DNA of 22,328 nucleotides. Origin: JAZLJD01 sp045617725 (lineage in GTDB: Bacteria; Bacillota; Clostridia; Lachnospirales; Lachnospiraceae). The position numbers and the translations under genes were made by a program. Positions 22,297 to 22,328 of the stretch are shown in pieces. The stretch spans positions 1 through 22,328 of the forward strand of contig JAZLJD010000024.1 of the NCBI GenBank assembly GCA_045617725.1, given 5' to 3'. Under the pieces are notes generated by a model. The model was given only the letters and a program-made list of their open reading frames with translations, did not search any database and was not told the DNA's origin. Each line of letters opens with the position of its first letter. Position 1 is the stretch's first letter.

Positions 22297-22328
22297 TTGT
22301 TGATAAGTTACTTTATAGTCATGGTCCC

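Noticed and set aside
22308..22328. End of an upstream minus-strand gene (frame ending TAA at 22308)
   Set aside because: Only six codons are visible, which is too few to support a coding call.

Overview
The window reads as a chromosomal segment of a Lachnospiraceae-like member of Clostridia (Bacillota). The evidence is the protein style (pyruvate phosphate dikinase, single-chain glycyl-tRNA synthetase, Era/RecO pair, M16C presequence-protease-like peptidase, potABCD with an XRE-cupin regulator), AGGAGG-type ribosome binding sites, TTGACA/TATAAT promoters and dense minus-strand operons. Every gene I can support is on the minus strand, so transcription runs from high to low coordinates. No tRNA, rRNA or CRISPR array was seen.

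Layout from high to low coordinates. (1) 22180-19427: an OmpR-type response regulator, its sensor kinase and an Mrp/NBP35 Fe-S carrier ATPase, closed by a strong terminator. The leader upstream of the regulator carries two large hairpins with mutually exclusive pairing. (2) 19360-14408: a polyamine (spermidine/putrescine) transport operon: XRE-cupin regulator with a consensus promoter and AGTTAA-type operator repeats, then potA, potB, potC, potD and a terminator. PotA is about 150 residues longer than usual because a tandemly duplicated Ig-like module interrupts its TOBE region. (3) 14321-8164: a packed operon of a derlin/rhomboid-like membrane protein with a zinc ribbon, a degenerate sigma-70-like protein lacking promoter-recognition regions, an unrecognised 145-residue protein and a large M16C peptidase, followed by a DUF4349 lipoprotein. 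(4) 7964-4494: era, recO (without its usual four-Cys zinc module), glyS with its own promoter, and a DUF2752 membrane protein. A hairpin repeat carrying its own ribosome binding site and ATG lies just upstream of era. (5) 4321-1591: ppdK with a cre-like catabolite-control site over its -35 box. A divergent promoter plus intrinsic terminator beside it could make a ~57-nt RNA. The 3' end of ppdK lies inside a second hairpin repeat. (6) 1331-1: an AT-rich accessory patch next to the start of an IS3-type transposase gene. It holds a two-gene operon encoding an acidic 140-residue protein and an HTH protein with a C-terminal domain like those at the ends of MuF/phage polyvalent proteins, behind a good promoter whose start site falls on a palindrome.

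The best candidates for something undescribed are the two-gene accessory module (126-1331), the promoter-blind sigma-like protein in its membrane/peptidase operon (12661-13446), and the Ig-like duplication inside a cytoplasmic ABC ATPase (17136-18707). All family assignments are from memory of sequence motifs; no search was run.
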